Origin: Phycisphaeraceae bacterium
GTDB taxonomy: Bacteria; Planctomycetota; Phycisphaerae; Phycisphaerales; UBA1924
Length of the DNA stretch: 64,000 nt
Direction of reading: 5' to 3'
NCBI GenBank assembly: GCA_019636625.1
Contig: JAHBXE010000004.1
Span: forward strand, 1-64,000
The position numbers and the translations under genes are program-made. Below the pieces are notes generated by a model, which did not search any database, was not told the origin of the DNA, and worked only from the letters and a program-made list of their open reading frames with translations. Below, piece by piece: positions 35,622-43,965 of the stretch; positions within the stretch are counted from its first letter, which is position 1; every line of letters begins with the position of its first letter.

Positions 35622-36659
35622 ATGCGCTCCCTCATCAAGCACCACGCCGGCCCCGAGCTCCAGTTCACCCAGCGCCCCATCCCGACCCCCGGCCCGCGCG
35701 ACGTCCTCATCAAGGTCAAGAAGGTCGGCATCTGCGGCACCGACCGCCACATCTGGGAATGGGACCAGTGGGCCGCCTCCCGCATCCCCGTCGGCATCAT
35801 CACCGGCCACGAGTTCGTCGGCACCATCGAGGCCGTCGGCTCCGCCGTCACCAAGTACCAGCCCGGCCTCCGCGTCTCCGCCGAGGGCCACATCACCGCC
35901 TGGAAGGACTTCAACTCCCGCACCGGCAACGCCCACATCGCCAGCGACACCCGCATCCTCGGCATCGACCGCGACGGCTGCTTCGCCGACTACATCGTCG
36001 TCCCCGAGGAGAACGTCTGGCCCGTCCACCCCAGCATCCCCGACAAGGTCGCCGCCGTCCTCGACCCCCTCGGCAACGCCGTCCACACCGTTATGGCCGC
36101 CGACGTCTCCGCCAAGTCCGTCCTCATCTCCGGCACCGGCATCATCGGCCTCATGGCCGTCACCGTCGCCAAGGCCGCCGGCGCCTCCCGTATCTTCGCC
36201 ACCGACATCAACCCCCCACGCCTCGAACTCGCCCGTAAGCTCGGCGCCATCGAGGCCTACGACGTCCGCCAGGGCGACGCCTTCATCAACGACATCAAAC
36301 GCGCCACCCGCGGCGAGGGCGTCGACGTCCTCCTCGAAATGTCCGGCGCCGCCCCCGCCTTCGACCAGGGCTTCCGCGCCCTCCGCAACGGCGGAACCGC
36401 CGCCATCCTCGGCATCCCCAGCAAACCCATCACCTGGAACATCACCGAACACGTCGTCTTCAAGGGCGCCAAGGTCCTCGGCATCAACGGCCGCAGAATG
36501 TTCGAAACCTGGTACCAGATGGAAGAACTCCTCCTCTCCGGCCGCCTCGAACTCGACGACATCATCACCCATGAGTTCCCCCTCGAAGACTTCCAGAAAG
36601 CCTTCAAAACCATGATCTCCGGCGAGGGAATCAAGGTCGTGATGAACGTGAACAGCTGA
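35622..36659 (+). CDS. tdh: L-threonine 3-dehydrogenase, structural zinc site missing
   Basis: 345 residues from ATG 35622, which matches the family start (MRSLIKHHAGPEL); an ATG at 35571 would add 17 residues. Oxidises threonine to 2-amino-3-ketobutyrate with NAD+. Catalytic zinc ligands CGTDRH and GHEFVG are present, as is the NAD-binding GTGIIGLMAV. In the usual structural-zinc loop (four Cys after GHIT in the E. coli enzyme) the sequence here reads GHITAWKDFNSRTGNAHIAS, with no Cys. Overall length is normal, so the loop is remodelled, not deleted. No kbl gene is adjacent. Confidence 0.88.
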   Translation: MRSLIKHHAGPELQFTQRPIPTPGPRDVLIKVKKVGICGTDRHIWEWDQWAASRIPVGIITGHEFVGTIEAVGSAVTKYQPGLRVSAEGHITAWKDFNSRTGNAHIASDTRILGIDRDGCFADYIVVPEENVWPVHPSIPDKVAAVLDPLGNAVHTVMAADVSAKSVLISGTGIIGLMAVTVAKAAGASRIFATDINPPRLELARKLGAIEAYDVRQGDAFINDIKRATRGEGVDVLLEMSGAAPAFDQGFRALRNGGTAAILGIPSKPITWNITEHVVFKGAKVLGINGRRMFETWYQMEELLLSGRLELDDIITHEFPLEDFQKAFKTMISGEGIKVVMNVNS

Positions 36660-36784
36660 ACACGCTGGGAGCGCCAGCGAAGGCTTGCGCCTCGTTTGGT
36701 CACGTCAATGTAACAAGACCCGCACATCCACACCATAGCGTGCCGAGTGCGCGGATCGCCGATAGACTTTCTCGGAGCGAGCGA

Positions 36785-37618
36785 ATGCTGCGCCAGTTGT
36801 CATCCATCCTGATCACCACCTTCCTCGCCTCCGACGCGGCCTTTGCACAGTTCCCCGAACCTCCAAGCCGCGGGGCCTCACCCGACAAAGTAGTGAGGTT
36901 CCTGATGGAGGAGCCATATATGTGGAACTGCGGCAACGCTGCTATGCAGCGCCACAGGGAACTCGAACCCGTCTATAACCGGATCGCTTCACATCCAGCT
37001 GCATTTCAGGACGCGATAGCCAAAGCGGAAAGGCTGCCTGCAACCATCGACGAACTGATCCAATCCGTACGCGAGCAGAACAAACGACTTCCGCCCGAAC
37101 CCATGGAGCGTGTTCCCGCTCGTGCCGGAGTGGTGGCCCGCCTCACTCGGGTGATCTCCCTTTCGGAACACCTGGGCCGCGAATGCGCCGGACCCATTCT
37201 CAAGGAGATCTTCGAGAGCGCGGTATCGCTCCACAAGGACTTGCAGCCCCGGTACAAGCGAGCCGTCGACGACTGGAAAGCGCGGGGCGGACAGAATGGC
37301 GTTCCCTCCCCGGAGGATCGCGATGAACTGCTCCTCCTCAACAGCATCAGCAGGTCACTCATTTACGTCGCTACTCGCGCTGTCCACATGGCGACCCAAC
37401 TCAACTCCCCGATGCTTATCGATCCCGTGCTCGAGTTCTACGAAGCAGGGCGGGACCACGGCGAAACCGGCTGGCCCGAGTACGTCGTCAAGTGCGGCGG
37501 ACACCGTGAGGATGTTCCCCGCCGATTGCAGAACGTGCTCGACTCCGGCAAGGTCTCCCACCTTCAAGGGCACTTGATCTTCCAGGCCTTGCGACAGCTC
37601 GACAAGTCTCGCATCTGA
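36785..37618 (+). CDS. Secreted protein of unknown function
   Basis: 277 residues. GGAG about 7 nt before the ATG at 36785 and a signal peptide (MLRQLSSILITTFLASDAAFAQ). The mature part is mainly helical (FLMEEPYMWNCGNAAMQRHRELEPVYNRIAS), has few Cys and no recognised domain or dockerin. Codon use looks slightly less GC-biased than its neighbours. It stands alone between tdh and a hairpin-rich spacer. Confidence 0.7.
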   Translation: MLRQLSSILITTFLASDAAFAQFPEPPSRGASPDKVVRFLMEEPYMWNCGNAAMQRHRELEPVYNRIASHPAAFQDAIAKAERLPATIDELIQSVREQNKRLPPEPMERVPARAGVVARLTRVISLSEHLGRECAGPILKEIFESAVSLHKDLQPRYKRAVDDWKARGGQNGVPSPEDRDELLLLNSISRSLIYVATRAVHMATQLNSPMLIDPVLEFYEAGRDHGETGWPEYVVKCGGHREDVPRRLQNVLDSGKVSHLQGHLIFQALRQLDKSRI

Positions 37619-38140
37619 ACAAGACTTCCGACGAACCTGATGCGCAAGCAAGGGTTCAAGGAACCGAAGCCCCAGGCCTCGATCCGTACGTCCCTTAAGC
37701 CCCGAACACGCCAAGAACGGCCTGCAAAGCCACAGTGCAACGTCGCACCCCTGTACGTCGCCCCTGAAAGGGGCCAGCGATGGTTGCCAGTGGTGGCTCG
37801 GCACCACTGGCACTCGCCCACTCAGGGTCCCGCACCCGTGAAACGGGTGCACGAACGTGGGCGTTACGGCAAGGTGGTCCGACAAAGCGCCGCGGAACCA
37901 CCGGAACCGTTCCCACGCTCTCCCCACCCCTGAAGCGAGCCAGCGACAGCGACCCTGCACCCCCCGCCCCCCAAGTCCACCCCCGCGCGCACACCCGCGC
38001 CCTCCCCTCCCCCTCATCCCCTCCCACACCCCACCTCAAAATCCCCGCTGTTTCCAGCCCAATCCCGCTCCCCCTTCTCCGCCCCGTCCACTCCCGTGCG
38101 CACAACCCCGTCCCCACGCCCCTCTACGGAGGGCCACCTC
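37619..38140. other. 522-bp spacer containing a three-hairpin element
   Basis: No gene recognised. Within it, 37760-37850 holds three perfect inverted repeats in a row: GCCCCT-GAA-AGGGGC (37760-37774), an 11-bp stem 37785-37795/37802-37812 with a 6-base loop, and GCACCCGT-GAA-ACGGGTGC (37832-37850). They could be a REP-like element or a structured RNA. The remainder is C-rich and featureless. Confidence 0.6.
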
Positions 38141-38986
38141 ATGTCCACCGCGACCATCAACCCGTTCCCCGCCCTGCGCTTCGCCGACAGCGCGGCCACG
38201 GAGTTGGCCGATCCAGGCGCCCCGCCCCCCATCTACGACCGCCTCACGGAAAGACAACGCGCCGACATCCTCTCCACCTTCACCCGCACGGAGTTCGCGC
38301 TCTCCGACCTCCCAGCCATGCACAACCTCTCCCTCGAGGACTTCCTCGACTTCCTCGACGACCCCCGCACCCAGGCCACCCTGGCCCGCCTCGAGCGGCT
38401 CTCCTCCCAGCGCACACGGCTGGCCCAATCCCTCAACCAGCACCAGGCCATCGAGACCCTCCGCCTCATCACCTCGACCTACCTCGCCACCGAGTCCACC
38501 GAACGCCCGCCCCAATCCCTCCAGGCCCACAACACCCGCAACCGCCAGCGCGAAACCGCCCGCCGCGCCGCCGGATCCCTCCTCCGACCTATCCCGACCC
38601 CTCCCGGCGCCTCCCCGCCCGCACCACCCAGCCGGCCCGACCGACACACACAAGTGAGCGTTCCATCGCCGCCCGCGTCGCGGCGTCCATGCCCCCCAAC
38701 CACCCCGCTCCCCGCCGCGAAGATCAACCCCGCCGCCCCAGTCCCCTCCCACCACAACCCCTTCAACGCGCCATCCGTGCCTCGACTTCGGTGCACGCCC
38801 CTCCCCGATACCGACCTCTCCCCGGCAGCGTTCATCCCCTCCCATCCGTCTCCCTCCGCGGCCAACCTCCCCGCCAACCAACCCCAAAGACCCCCAAAAC
38901 CCCCTCCAAACCGCACATCTCCTACCCTTCCCCCATGCCCACCGACCAGCTCCGCGCCCTCATCGCCGCCGAACTCCCCCGCCTGA
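38141..38986 (+). CDS. Unknown protein with helical N-domain and Pro-rich tail
   Basis: 281 residues; GGAG upstream of ATG 38141. The first 130 residues are helical (YDRLTERQRADILSTF, LSLEDFLDFLDDPRTQATLARLERLS) and look HTH-like, without a confident family. From about 150 on, the sequence is almost wholly Pro/Ser/Thr/Arg and runs 52 bases into the next gene. The tail may be real disordered sequence or an accident of GC-rich DNA lacking stops in this frame; the N-terminal part is the credible region. Confidence 0.5.
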   Translation: MSTATINPFPALRFADSAATELADPGAPPPIYDRLTERQRADILSTFTRTEFALSDLPAMHNLSLEDFLDFLDDPRTQATLARLERLSSQRTRLAQSLNQHQAIETLRLITSTYLATESTERPPQSLQAHNTRNRQRETARRAAGSLLRPIPTPPGASPPAPPSRPDRHTQVSVPSPPASRRPCPPTTPLPAAKINPAAPVPSHHNPFNAPSVPRLRCTPLPDTDLSPAAFIPSHPSPSAANLPANQPQRPPKPPPNRTSPTLPPCPPTSSAPSSPPNSPA

Positions 38987-40125
38987 TCAAGGTCCGCCGC
39001 GAACTCCACCAGCACCCCGAGCTCTCCAACCAGGAAGCCTGGACCAGCCAGTTCGTTCAATCCGAGCTCCGCCGCCTCAACATCCCCTTCAAGGCCAACA
39101 TCGCCGGCGCCCACGGCGTCGTCGCACACCTGACGGGCGCAACCAAGACCGCCGTCGGCCTCCGCGCCGACATGGACGCCCTCCCCGTCGAAGAAGCCAC
39201 CGGCAAGGCCTACGCCTCCAAGTGCCCCGGCGTCATGCACGCCTGCGGCCACGACGGCCACACCACCATCCTCCTCGGCGCCGCCGCCGTCCTCCAGAAA
39301 CTCGACCGCCCCAACCCCGTCACCTTCATCTTCCAGCCCGCCGAGGAAGACGGCGGCGGCGCCGAGAAAATGTGCAACGCCGGCGCCCTCAAAGGCGAGG
39401 CCCAGAACGGAATCGGCGCCCCGGTCTCCCGCATTTACGGCCTCCACGGCTGGCCCAGCGTCCCCCTCGGCACCGTCGCCACCCGCCCCGGCCCCATGCT
39501 CGCCGCCACCGACGACTTCATCGTCGACTTCAAGGGCGTCGGCGGCCACGCCGCCTACCCCCACCTCTGCAAGGACCCCATCGTCGCCGCCGCCGCGGCC
39601 GTCTCCACCCTCCAAACCATCACCTCCCGCAGCGTCTCCCCCTTCGAGAGCTTCGTCTGCACCGTCGGCCAGTTCCTCGCCGGCACCGCCAACAACATCA
39701 TCCCGGAAACCGCCCGCATCGTCGGCACCATCCGGACCCTCAAGCCCGAGACCCGCACCCTCGCCAGGGACCGCTTCCACCAGATCATCAACCAGACCGC
39801 CCAGGCCCACGGCTGCCGCGCCGAGATCAACTACATGGAGGGCTACCCCGTCACCGCCAACGACGCCGACGAGACCGAACGCTTCTTCTCCATCGCCACC
39901 GCCGCCTTCGGCCCCGGCTGCGTCCAGCGCCTCGAACACCCAACCATGGGCGGCGAGGACTTCGCCTACTACGGCAAGCACGTCCCCGCCTGCTTCTTCT
40001 TCCTCGGCCTCCGCCCCGCCAGCGTCACCCGCTACCCCGCCCTCCACCAGCCCGACTTCGACTTCAACGACGACGCCCTCCCCCAAGGCGTCGAACTCAT
40101 GTGCCGCCTGGCCCTCTCGCCGTGA
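38935..40125 (+). CDS. M20-family amidohydrolase/peptidase
   Basis: 396 residues, cytoplasmic. RRELHQHPELSNQE, GLRADMDALPVEE, MHACGHDGHTTILLGAA and FQPAEEDGGGAEKM are the metal-binding and catalytic segments of the M20D group (HipO, IAA-amino acid hydrolases). HPTMGGEDFAYY near the C-terminus holds the last metal ligand. It hydrolyses N-acyl amino acids or similar amides; substrate unknown. The ATG at 38935 starts where family members start; no obvious ribosome-binding site. Confidence 0.9.
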   Translation: MPTDQLRALIAAELPRLIKVRRELHQHPELSNQEAWTSQFVQSELRRLNIPFKANIAGAHGVVAHLTGATKTAVGLRADMDALPVEEATGKAYASKCPGVMHACGHDGHTTILLGAAAVLQKLDRPNPVTFIFQPAEEDGGGAEKMCNAGALKGEAQNGIGAPVSRIYGLHGWPSVPLGTVATRPGPMLAATDDFIVDFKGVGGHAAYPHLCKDPIVAAAAAVSTLQTITSRSVSPFESFVCTVGQFLAGTANNIIPETARIVGTIRTLKPETRTLARDRFHQIINQTAQAHGCRAEINYMEGYPVTANDADETERFFSIATAAFGPGCVQRLEHPTMGGEDFAYYGKHVPACFFFLGLRPASVTRYPALHQPDFDFNDDALPQGVELMCRLALSP

Positions 40126-40128
40126 GCC

Positions 40129-43100
40129 TCACCGCTCCGCTCCGCCCGACCGCCGGGCACGCCACGACGCCGCCTTGGCCTCAAGCCCCGCCCCCGGGCT
40201 GACCCTGTTCCAGTCCTCGTACAGCTTGACCAGCAGCTCCACCGCGTTGGCGAGCTTGTCGTCGTTCCCCTCCGAACGCAGCCCCGCCTCAAGCCGGATC
40301 GCCTCCCGCTCCGCCTCTTCGAACTTGGACTGCTCGAGCAGCGTGAGGGCGTACAGGTACCGGCTGTCGTTGGCCAGCGGATGCTTCCCGCGTCCCTCCA
40401 TCGCCTCCTTGTACAGGGCCTCGGCCTCGGCGAGGCGGCCCTGGTCGCGACGGATCGTGCCCAGCAGGTGCACCGACGTGAGCGTGCGGGGGTGCCCTGA
40501 TCCCGGCGCGACGCGGCGCTTGGCGAGCACCTCCTCGCACACGGACGCGGCCGCCTCCAGCTGCCCGCGGTGCGCCAGGACAGACGCATAGTTGTGCTGA
40601 GAGTGGAGCGTGTCGGCGTGGTCGGGGCCGAGCAGGCGGCGGCGGGACTCGAACGCCCCGCGCGCCAGGGGCTCGGCCTCGTCGCTCTTCCCGAGCCGGT
40701 CCAGCAGCGACCCCATGTTCGACATCGAGCTGAGCGTGCGGGGGTCGTCCGGTCCGAGCATCCGCAGCCGGCCCTCGTACGCCCGCTGGTGGAAGGCCAC
40801 GGCCTCGTCCGTGCGGTTGGCGTCCAGCAGGGCCACGCCCAGGTTGGCCGCCGCCGCCAGCGCATCGGGATGGTCCTGGCCCAGCGTGCGGACCCGCGCC
40901 TCCCAGGCGCTCCGGAACGCCTCCGCCGCGGCGGTGGCCTTGCCCTGCGCCCGCAGGGCGGAGCCGATGTTGCTCTGGGCGGTGATGGTGAGGGGGTGGT
41001 CGTCCCCCAGCAGGCGTCGCCGGGCGTCGAGGGCCTCGCGGAAGAGGGACTCGGCCTCCGCGCCGCGGCCGGCGTCCACGAGCATGAACCCAAGGTTGTT
41101 GACGGACTCGGCGGTGTCGGGGTGGTCGTCCCCGAGGGCGCGCCGGCGGATGGCCAGGGCGTCGCGCATGAGGGTGACGGCCTCGTCGAAGCGGCTGCGG
41201 CTGCCGAGCGTGAAGGCCAGGTTGGCCATGGCGCCGGCGGTGTCCGGGTGGGACTCGCCCAGGACCCTGCGGCTGAGTTCGAGCGCCTCGCGCTGCAGGG
41301 GTTCGGCCTCGTCGGCCTTTCCCTGGATCATGCGCAGCGAGGACAGGTTGACGAGGGCGGCCAGCGCGGTGTGCTCATGGAGAGTGGGGAGCCGGCGGCT
41401 GGCCTCGAAGGCTTCTTCGATCAGCGGGGCGGCCTGGTCCAGGCGGCCCTGCGCCCGGGCGAGCCCCGCCGCGCTGAGCATGGAGGCGATCGTGTCGGGG
41501 TGGTCGGGGCCGAGCTTCTCGCGGCGGATGGTGAGGGCCTCGGCCTGGGGTCCTGTGGCGCGTTCGGGGAGGTGGAGTTCGAGCATGAGGTCGGCGAGCG
41601 ACTGGAGGAGGCGTGCGCGCACGAGGGGCTGGTCGGCGAACTGGTCGCGCACGGACTTGACCGAGCGGTCGATGATGGCGGCATCCAGGACCTTGACGGC
41701 GATGCTGGTGAGGTTCGGGCGGGCGAGGAGCGAGCGGAGGGCGGCGAGGTCGGCCTCGATCCGCTCGGGCTGGGCCTGGGCCTTCTCCATGGCCGACCGC
41801 GTCTGCGCGAGCAGTTCGGCGCGGAAGACCTCGGCGATGGTGTCCGGGCGGATGGCGCGGAGCTGCTCGCTCTGGAACCTGGCGACCTGTTCGAGGTCCT
41901 CGGATCGCCGGCGCATTTCGGATTCGGCTTTCTCCGTTCGTTCGCGGGCGCGGCGTTCCTTGACGGCGAGGAAGCCGACGCCGACGGCGCCGGAGGCGAG
42001 GGTGAGGCCGATGAGGGAGCAGGCGAGGACGGCGCCCCGGTGCCGGGAGACGAACTTGCGGACGCGGTACATCTGCGTCGGCGGCGCGGCGACGACGGCC
42101 TCGCCGACGAGGTGGCGGCGGAGGTCGTCGGCGAGGGCGCTGGCGCTGTCGTAGCGGCGGGCGCGGTCCTTGTCGAGGGACTTCATGACGATCCAGTCGA
42201 GGTCGCCACGAACCAGGCCACCCAGTCGTGTGGGATCGACACGGCGCTGGGCGGCGACGCTGGAGAGGGTCTGAGCCGACTGCTGGAGGCGGGTGCTGGG
42301 GCGGGGGGGCTCGACCTCGCGGATGATGCGCTGGAGCTCGGCGAAGGCGGCGGAGCGGAGGCGGGCGGGATCGAAGGGGGTGGTGCCGGTGAGCAGCTCG
42401 TAGAGGAGGACGCCGAGGGAGTAGACGTCGGTGCGGGTGTCGATGTCGAGGCTGCCCTCGGCCTGTTCGGGGCTCATGTACTCCGGGGTTCCGATGAAGT
42501 TGCGGAACTCGGTGAAGACGGTCTTCTCGGTGAGGCGGTGGGAGGTGGCCTTGGCGATGCCGAAGTCGATGATCCTGGCGTGGGGGCGGCCGTCCTGGGT
42601 GGCGACGAGGATGTTGCTGGGCTTGATGTCGCGGTGGACGACGCCCTTGGTGTGGGCGTGGTGGACGGCGTGGCACACCTGTGTGAACAGCCGCAGCCGC
42701 TCGGGGATGGTGAGCTGGTTCCTGTCGCAGTAGGTGGTGATGGCGTCTCCCTTGACCAGCTCCATCACGAAGTACGGGCGGCCGCCGGCGGTGGAGCCGG
42801 CGTCGAAGACCTTGGCGATGTTGGGGTGGTCCATCAGGGCCAGGGCCTGGCGCTCCTGTTCGAAGCGGGCGACGACGCTCCTGGTGTCCATGCCGAGCTT
42901 GATGATCTTGAGGGCGACGCGCCGGCGGACGGGGTGTTCCTGCTCGGCGAGGAACACGGAGCCGAACCCGCCCTCGCCGATGAGTTCGCGGAGCTTGTAC
43001 TTGCCGATGATGGTGCCCGGCGCCTCGCCGAGGTCGGGCGACTTGGTGGGCAGGCTCAGGAACTTCCGGGCGCTCTCGTGCATGGACAGGAGCTGGTGGA

Positions 43101-43233
43101 CCTCGGCGACCACGGCCGTGTGGCCCTCGCAGGCCCGCTCGATGAAGGCGCTTCGTTCGGCCGGTTCCACCTCCAGCGCATCGGCGAAGACTTCCTTGGC
43201 TGACGGGGTGTGCCCGGATCCGGCCGCGGTCAT
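40129..43233 (-). CDS. Membrane Ser/Thr protein kinase with C-terminal TPR repeats
   Basis: 1034 residues. N-terminal Hanks-type kinase (about 75-340): IGEGGFGSVFLAEQ (ATP loop), VALKIIKLG (Lys), HRDIKPSNIL (catalytic loop), DFGIAK (Mg loop) and GTPEYMSPEQAEG are all intact, so it should be active. A membrane span (about 395-420; AVLACSLIGLTLASGAVGVGFLAV) is followed by at least nine tetratricopeptide repeats (about 560-1000; LLGDDHPLTITAQSNIGSALRAQGK type). It starts 3 bases after the ECF-like sigma gene. This sigma-kinase pairing is common in Planctomycetes and suggests that the kinase acts on or with that sigma factor. Confidence 0.93.
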   Translation of the reverse strand: MTAAGSGHTPSAKEVFADALEVEPAERSAFIERACEGHTAVVAEVHQLLSMHESARKFLSLPTKSPDLGEAPGTIIGKYKLRELIGEGGFGSVFLAEQEHPVRRRVALKIIKLGMDTRSVVARFEQERQALALMDHPNIAKVFDAGSTAGGRPYFVMELVKGDAITTYCDRNQLTIPERLRLFTQVCHAVHHAHTKGVVHRDIKPSNILVATQDGRPHARIIDFGIAKATSHRLTEKTVFTEFRNFIGTPEYMSPEQAEGSLDIDTRTDVYSLGVLLYELLTGTTPFDPARLRSAAFAELQRIIREVEPPRPSTRLQQSAQTLSSVAAQRRVDPTRLGGLVRGDLDWIVMKSLDKDRARRYDSASALADDLRRHLVGEAVVAAPPTQMYRVRKFVSRHRGAVLACSLIGLTLASGAVGVGFLAVKERRARERTEKAESEMRRRSEDLEQVARFQSEQLRAIRPDTIAEVFRAELLAQTRSAMEKAQAQPERIEADLAALRSLLARPNLTSIAVKVLDAAIIDRSVKSVRDQFADQPLVRARLLQSLADLMLELHLPERATGPQAEALTIRREKLGPDHPDTIASMLSAAGLARAQGRLDQAAPLIEEAFEASRRLPTLHEHTALAALVNLSSLRMIQGKADEAEPLQREALELSRRVLGESHPDTAGAMANLAFTLGSRSRFDEAVTLMRDALAIRRRALGDDHPDTAESVNNLGFMLVDAGRGAEAESLFREALDARRRLLGDDHPLTITAQSNIGSALRAQGKATAAAEAFRSAWEARVRTLGQDHPDALAAAANLGVALLDANRTDEAVAFHQRAYEGRLRMLGPDDPRTLSSMSNMGSLLDRLGKSDEAEPLARGAFESRRRLLGPDHADTLHSQHNYASVLAHRGQLEAAASVCEEVLAKRRVAPGSGHPRTLTSVHLLGTIRRDQGRLAEAEALYKEAMEGRGKHPLANDSRYLYALTLLEQSKFEEAEREAIRLEAGLRSEGNDDKLANAVELLVKLYEDWNRVSPGAGLEAKAASWRARRSGGAER

Positions 43234-43236
43234 TGG

Positions 43237-43797
43237 TCACGCTCCCGGGCCGGCGGGCCCTGATTCGGCGAGGTTCCGCAGGAGCCATGCCCTGGCGTAT
43301 TCCCAGTCTCGCTTGACCGAGCGCGGGGAGATGTCGAGCGCCTCGGCGACTTCGTCGAGACCGAGTCCCGCGTAGAACCGGAGTCGCACGACATCGCCGG
43401 CCCGCTTGTCATGCTCCTGGAGGCGCAGGATGGCGGCGTCGAGGGCCTCGAATTCCTCCGGATTGTCAGAATTCCTGAGGTCGGCGACGCCGGCGATGGC
43501 CTCGGTCCATTCCTGTCGCACGCCCCGGCCGCCGCGCTTCACGGCTTTCTTGGCCCGGGCGCTCTCGATCAGGATCCGGCGCATGGCCTCGGCGGCGGCC
43601 CAGAAGAACATGGCGCGTTCGCGGGGCGTGTAGCGGCCGGCCCTTTCCATCCTCATGAAGGCTTCGTGGACGAGGGCGGTGGCCTGGAGGGTGTGTCCCG
43701 GGCGTTCCTCGGCGAGCTGGCGCTGCGCGATGGCCTTCATGCTGGCGTAGACGGAGTCGGTGAGTTCGGGCTGTGGTTCGACCTGGTCCGCGGCCAT
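43237..43797 (-). CDS. ECF-like RNA polymerase sigma factor
   Basis: 186 residues; GGGAGG precedes ATG 43797. Region 2-like sequence LVHEAFMRMERAGRYTPRERAMFFWAAAEAMRRILIESAR and region 4 RLRFYAGLGLDEVAEALDISPRSVKRDWEYARAWL are those of the planctomycete-rich ECF-subfamily sigma group. No anti-sigma gene is adjacent; the downstream Ser/Thr kinase is probably the regulator. Promoter targets unknown. Confidence 0.92.
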   Translation of the reverse strand: MAADQVEPQPELTDSVYASMKAIAQRQLAEERPGHTLQATALVHEAFMRMERAGRYTPRERAMFFWAAAEAMRRILIESARAKKAVKRGGRGVRQEWTEAIAGVADLRNSDNPEEFEALDAAILRLQEHDKRAGDVVRLRFYAGLGLDEVAEALDISPRSVKRDWEYARAWLLRNLAESGPAGPGA

Positions 43798-43965
43798 TGG
43801 GGCCTCCCCTGGGCAGTTGGTGCGCCTGGCCCCATGTCCGAGCACGAATCGCGGGGGTTCCGAGAAACTTTGTTCGCGAAGGGGGGGCTGCCGGTGCGCG
43901 GTCTGCGCCTGAAAGAGCGTAGCGGCCCATGAGCCGCAGGAAAACCCTCAACACAAGGAGTGTTC

